Shown here: one piece after another, positions 61,601 through 64,000 of the stretch
Position numbering within the stretch: the first letter of the stretch is position 1
Layout: every line of letters begins with the position of its first letter
Assembly: GCA_963757135.1 (NCBI GenBank)
Contig: CAVWQE010000004.1
Span: 1,199,271-1,263,270, forward strand
Direction of reading: 5' to 3'
DNA from: Gp1-AA145 sp963757135
GTDB taxonomy: Bacteria; Acidobacteriota; Terriglobia; Terriglobales; Acidobacteriaceae
Length of the DNA stretch: 64,000 nt
Made by a program: the position numbers and the translations under genes
The notes under the pieces: generated by a model
The model's database searches: none
Told to the model about the DNA's origin: nothing
What the model saw: only the letters and a program-made list of their open reading frames with translations

Positions 61601-62176
61601 GGCGTCCCCAATGTCGCGACGCTGGTAACGGCAAATCACCACGGACTGGTTCTAGTAACAGATGATAAGTCGCTCGCCGATATCGGCAAGTTGAACTTCG
61701 GCGTCTCATACATTAACAGCCAGGCTATTCTCACCTACTTGTTTGATCGCGGATCGCTGACAGCCTCTGAACACGATCACGCGGTGCTTTCGCTTGTCGA
61801 GAAGGGATACACGTTCACGCGAATCACAACGCATCAGATTCTTGCAGTCATTGCGGAAGAACAATTCCAACTCACGCCAAGGGTCAAGCGAGTACTTGCG
61901 ACACTCCAATCGCCGCCCGTAGAGCCAATATCCGGCTCCTTTGTTGTTGCCCAAGTCCTTCAATACCTATACCTAGAGTCGATTCCTGACGAGATCCGCG
62001 AGGCGCTCGCATTCCATATGTTGGATACGCTCGCGATGCACTTAACCAAAGTTGAAGTCCAGCGGCTCGTGTTTCGGAGCCTCCGGCACCAGATGAGCCC
62101 GATTTTGGCTTATCAGTATCGAAGGATTGAAGATCTGTTGAATAGATGGGGAACGAACTTGGGGCTTGGATTCTGA
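58645..62176 (+). pseudogene. Large TPR protein with C-terminal PIN-like domain, split by a single frameshift
   Basis: Two overlapping frames (58645-60267 and 60143-62176) together encode one ~1,176-residue protein if one A is removed from the AAAA run at 60134-60137 (giving …EFCSQRPVEPATAENLKW…). The N-terminal ~140 residues (MDPVVSTIALNVLSSFITDVLK…) look like a helical adaptor. Tetratricopeptide repeats follow from about residue 170 on both sides of the break (VNVNLANIYSALGDYPAAIPYYRNAAEL; AEVLLNLAELYELTADHDNAALAYEEAL). A PIN-like nuclease region lies near residues 870-1060, with VVDTVALF and HGLVLVTDDKSLADIG supplying acidic residues. Whether the break is a mutation, a sequencing error or programmed is open. 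Such TPR-PIN fusions suggest an RNA-targeting role. Confidence 0.65.
60134..60142 (+). other. Frameshift site in TPR-PIN gene
   Basis: TCG CAA AAG GCC in frame 1 becomes continuous with the downstream frame only if one A is dropped (CAA AGG CCA GTG). A homopolymer A4 is a typical site for sequencing indels and for replication slippage. Confidence 0.6.
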
Positions 62177-62711
62177 CGGTAGGAATGACTCTCGCGGGAG
62201 GCGCAGGTTACGTTGAGCGTGGCTAAATAAGCGCGAGAGTTGAAGCTTACAAGAAAGAAACCGCGCCGGTGGAATCCGCGATCCAACTGCGCTCAGGGTA
62301 GGCTCTTGGCGGTTTTCAAAGCGTGGAAAGGACACCGATGAAAACTGGTTCAAAGTCTCTCGGACAAGAATGTCCGAGCCACACGAGTATCGTTCACTCC
62401 ACCTCCCGGTATTACGCCCACGCCGCCGAACAAACTTAGTCCGGCGAAGGTCGGCAGATGAGGGCTTGCTCGTCGCTTGTCCCCAGCAAGTTTCCCTCCC
62501 GCACCACGTCAGTAAACCTACTCTGCGCGGCAATTCTGAATCTGACGTGAATCCTCTGGCCTGAAGTCGGGAAGTTGTTCGGGTAAAACTAAAGGCCGCA
62601 AGCCCGCCGCCGAATCTCCCCGCAAGTGCATGTACCACAAGCAGTTATACCTCGAAGTCCAATGACTTCGGTAACTTTCACCGGCAGTTTTTGCAGTGTA
62701 CTCTGCCCTTG
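62177..62711. repeat. Spacer with dispersed repeat copies, no gene
   Basis: Contains the GGACA/TGTCC family element TCTCGGACAAGAATGTCCGA (about 62357-62376) followed by GCCACACGAGT, and the AACTGCGCTCAGGGTAGGCT copy (62284-62303). Frames through this stretch read repeat-derived peptides and are not credible. Confidence 0.55.
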
Positions 62712-63068
62712 ATGTCAAACGAATCGGTCAATCCTGGTGGCGCCGCCAAAGCGGCACGGTCGCGTTATGCAGAAGTGCAGAATGCGCCGCGTTTTCCGGT
62801 GAAGCTTCCCATCCACATCAAGTCGCAAGCGGGTGACAGCGACACGGAGAGCGACAACATTTCCGCCAACGGCGTGCTGTTTCATCACGACATAGACATG
62901 CCGATTGGTTCAGCGGTGGACTTCACCATCTCGCTGCCTGCCGAAGTTGTGGGCGCGGACGCGGATGTGAAAGTGGAATGCCACGGGCGCGTGGTCCGCA
63001 GCAATTCCGAAGACGGACGGCGCGGCGTGGCGGTGGTGATTGACGAATATCGTTTTGAGCGCCGGTAG
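62712..63068 (+). CDS. PilZ-domain protein
   Basis: A 118-residue protein. The core ARSRYAEVQNAPRFPVKLPIHIKSQAGDSDTESDNISANGVLFHHDIDMPIGSAVDFTISLP fits the PilZ/c-di-GMP fold, with RxxxR-like APRFPVKL and DNISANGVLF in place of DxSxxG. The end VKVECHGRVVRSNSEDGRRGVAVVIDEYRF matches the second half of the domain. ATG at 62712 is used. It overlaps closely with the regulator gene to its right and is probably co-transcribed with it. Confidence 0.85.
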   Translation: MSNESVNPGGAAKAARSRYAEVQNAPRFPVKLPIHIKSQAGDSDTESDNISANGVLFHHDIDMPIGSAVDFTISLPAEVVGADADVKVECHGRVVRSNSEDGRRGVAVVIDEYRFERR

Positions 63069-63113
63069 TTGTCGGACCGGGGCCGGACAGCGATGTCCGG
63101 GGCAGAGAAAAAC

Positions 63114-63953
63114 ATGGCGAGCGCTGCTTTGAGCACGGGAGAACCGCGAGAGGCCCCTCCACAGATGGAGAACAGGGAACAGTTTATTCGTGTGATTGTG
63201 GCCGACTCGCAAGCGATCTTTCGCGCCGGGTTGCGTAAGATTTTCGCCGTGGAAGATGACATCCGCGTAGTGGGTCAGGCGGAGACGCTGGACCAGGCGG
63301 TCGCCGCGGCCAAAAAGTTCTCCGCCGAAATTCTGATTTTTGAAGCTGCGCTGGCCGAACGGCCGGCGGATGCTGTTCAGGAAATTCTGAAACAGTCGCA
63401 AGGGCTGCGGTTGGTTGTGGTCACGGAAGCGCCGGACCAGGAATTGACGCTTGAGTTGTTCCGCCGCGGCGCGCATTCGGTCGTGTCGCGCGAAATTGAT
63501 TCTGAGTTGTTTGTCGAATGCCTGCGAAAAGTCTCGCAGGGCGAGCCCTGGCTAGATCCGCAAGGCGTCAAGTGGGTGCTGGAAGCGTACCGTACACAGG
63601 CGCTGCGGCCGCAGTCGTCGCGCACCAAGCTGCAACTCACGCCCAAAGAGACTCTCATCGTCAGTTGTGTGACGCAGGGAATGAAGAACAAAGAAATTGC
63701 TGTCCGCGTGGGCACCACCGAGCAGGTGGTGAAGAATTATCTGCGCAAGGTTTATGACAAGCTGGGGGTCGCCGACCGGTTGGAACTCGCGCTCTATTGT
63801 CTGAATAACCGCGTGCTGCAAGAACCCAAGCCGGAAGGAACTGCTCCCGCGCCAGCGAATGTTTCCCCGAACCTGCAGTCAACTGCGGCAAAAGACCAGA
63901 CGGAATCCACTTCCGTTCTGGACGCGCTCGAAGGACAGAAGAAGCCTTCGTAG
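63114..63953 (+). CDS. Atypical NarL/LuxR-family regulator with degenerate receiver domain
   Basis: A ~279-residue transcription factor. The N-terminal receiver-like domain reads FIRVIVADSQAIFRAGLRKIFAVEDDIRVVGQAE … AEILIFEAALAE: the phospho-acceptor Asp of a normal receiver is Glu (ILIFE) and the acidic pair is reduced to ADS. Phosphorylation-independent activity is therefore likely. The C-terminal LuxR-type HTH (LTPKETLIVSCVTQGMKNKEIAVRVGTTEQVVKNYLRKVYDKLGVADRLELALYCL) is complete. Candidate starts are 63069 (TTG), 63093, 63114 and 63165; the choice is uncertain. It follows the PilZ gene directly. Confidence 0.8.
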   Translation: MASAALSTGEPREAPPQMENREQFIRVIVADSQAIFRAGLRKIFAVEDDIRVVGQAETLDQAVAAAKKFSAEILIFEAALAERPADAVQEILKQSQGLRLVVVTEAPDQELTLELFRRGAHSVVSREIDSELFVECLRKVSQGEPWLDPQGVKWVLEAYRTQALRPQSSRTKLQLTPKETLIVSCVTQGMKNKEIAVRVGTTEQVVKNYLRKVYDKLGVADRLELALYCLNNRVLQEPKPEGTAPAPANVSPNLQSTAAKDQTESTSVLDALEGQKKPS

Positions 63954-64000
63954 GTTTCGATTCATCCATTACCAAAAAAACTGGCGGAGAGAGTGGGATT

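Noticed and set aside
58645..62176. Two separate overlapping genes for the TPR and PIN parts.
   Set aside because: The overlap is 125 bases in different frames, TPR repeats continue across the break, and a single-base change restores one frame.
62042..62638. Long minus-strand frame of 198 codons over the end of the TPR-PIN gene and the spacer.
   Set aside because: It overlaps real coding sequence in the other strand and reads repeat DNA; no domain visible.

Overview
The window is a contiguous piece of a bacterial chromosome, most likely from an acidobacterium of the Terriglobia (Koribacter-like) group. This rests on inference: moderately high GC, many secreted proteins with carboxypeptidase-regulatory, beta-helix or choice-of-anchor architecture, orphan MacB-type permeases, a 38-residue PKKTA-ending small protein typical of that group, and intergenic spaces full of short palindromic repeats. 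No phage, insertion sequence, rRNA operon or CRISPR array was seen.

Layout. 0-6.4 kb: end of an unknown gene, an M48 metalloprotease, two DDN-type (F420/deazaflavin) oxidoreductases, a CTP-synthase-C-terminal-like amidotransferase with an in-frame TGA exactly at the catalytic cysteine position, and two MacB/FtsX permeases. 6.4-8.3 kb: an eight-copy array of a compound palindromic repeat, interrupted by a MITE-like element and a second AT-rich insertion. 8.3-20.5 kb: beta-helix protein, lepA, GH3 glucosidase, RcnB-like protein, thiL, small secreted proteins, LysW-like zinc ribbon, M28 peptidase and a rhomboid pseudoenzyme. 20.8-26.7 kb: a minus-strand translation cluster fmdB-like, rpsB2, rplM, rpsI, rpsB1, tsf, pyrH, in which the S2 gene is duplicated. 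27-33.3 kb: rsmI, a coupled pair of unknown genes, VOC and YqeY proteins, two tandem GNATs coupled to trmFO, galU, purE. 33.4-35.2 kb: tRNA-Pro and a hipBA toxin-antitoxin locus with three evenly spaced operators. 35.4-57.1 kb: metabolic and envelope genes (manD, DUF885, folP, dacB, cytochrome c, thyX-like, MCE/MlaD, spermidine-synthase-like, acpS, PilZ-SPOR, patatin, NUDIX, VIT, receiver protein, tldD and pmbA). 57.1-62.2 kb: a small accessory region with a four-helix-bundle protein flanked by repeats, a PD-(D/E)XK nuclease and a very large TPR-PIN protein split by a frameshift. 62.7-64 kb: PilZ protein and an atypical LuxR-family regulator.

The best signal is the TGA-interrupted amidotransferase at 2319-3089. 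The stop replaces the nucleophile of the GTCGGFQ-type elbow, the frame stays open afterwards, and a 17-nt hairpin (6-bp stem, loop UGGUA) lies at a position and with a loop typical of a bacterial SECIS element. It is therefore a strong selenoprotein candidate. Other notable points are the duplicated S2 gene whose paralogue carries an unrelated tail, palindromic repeats inserted in frame into trmFO and pmbA, and the eight-copy repeat array.
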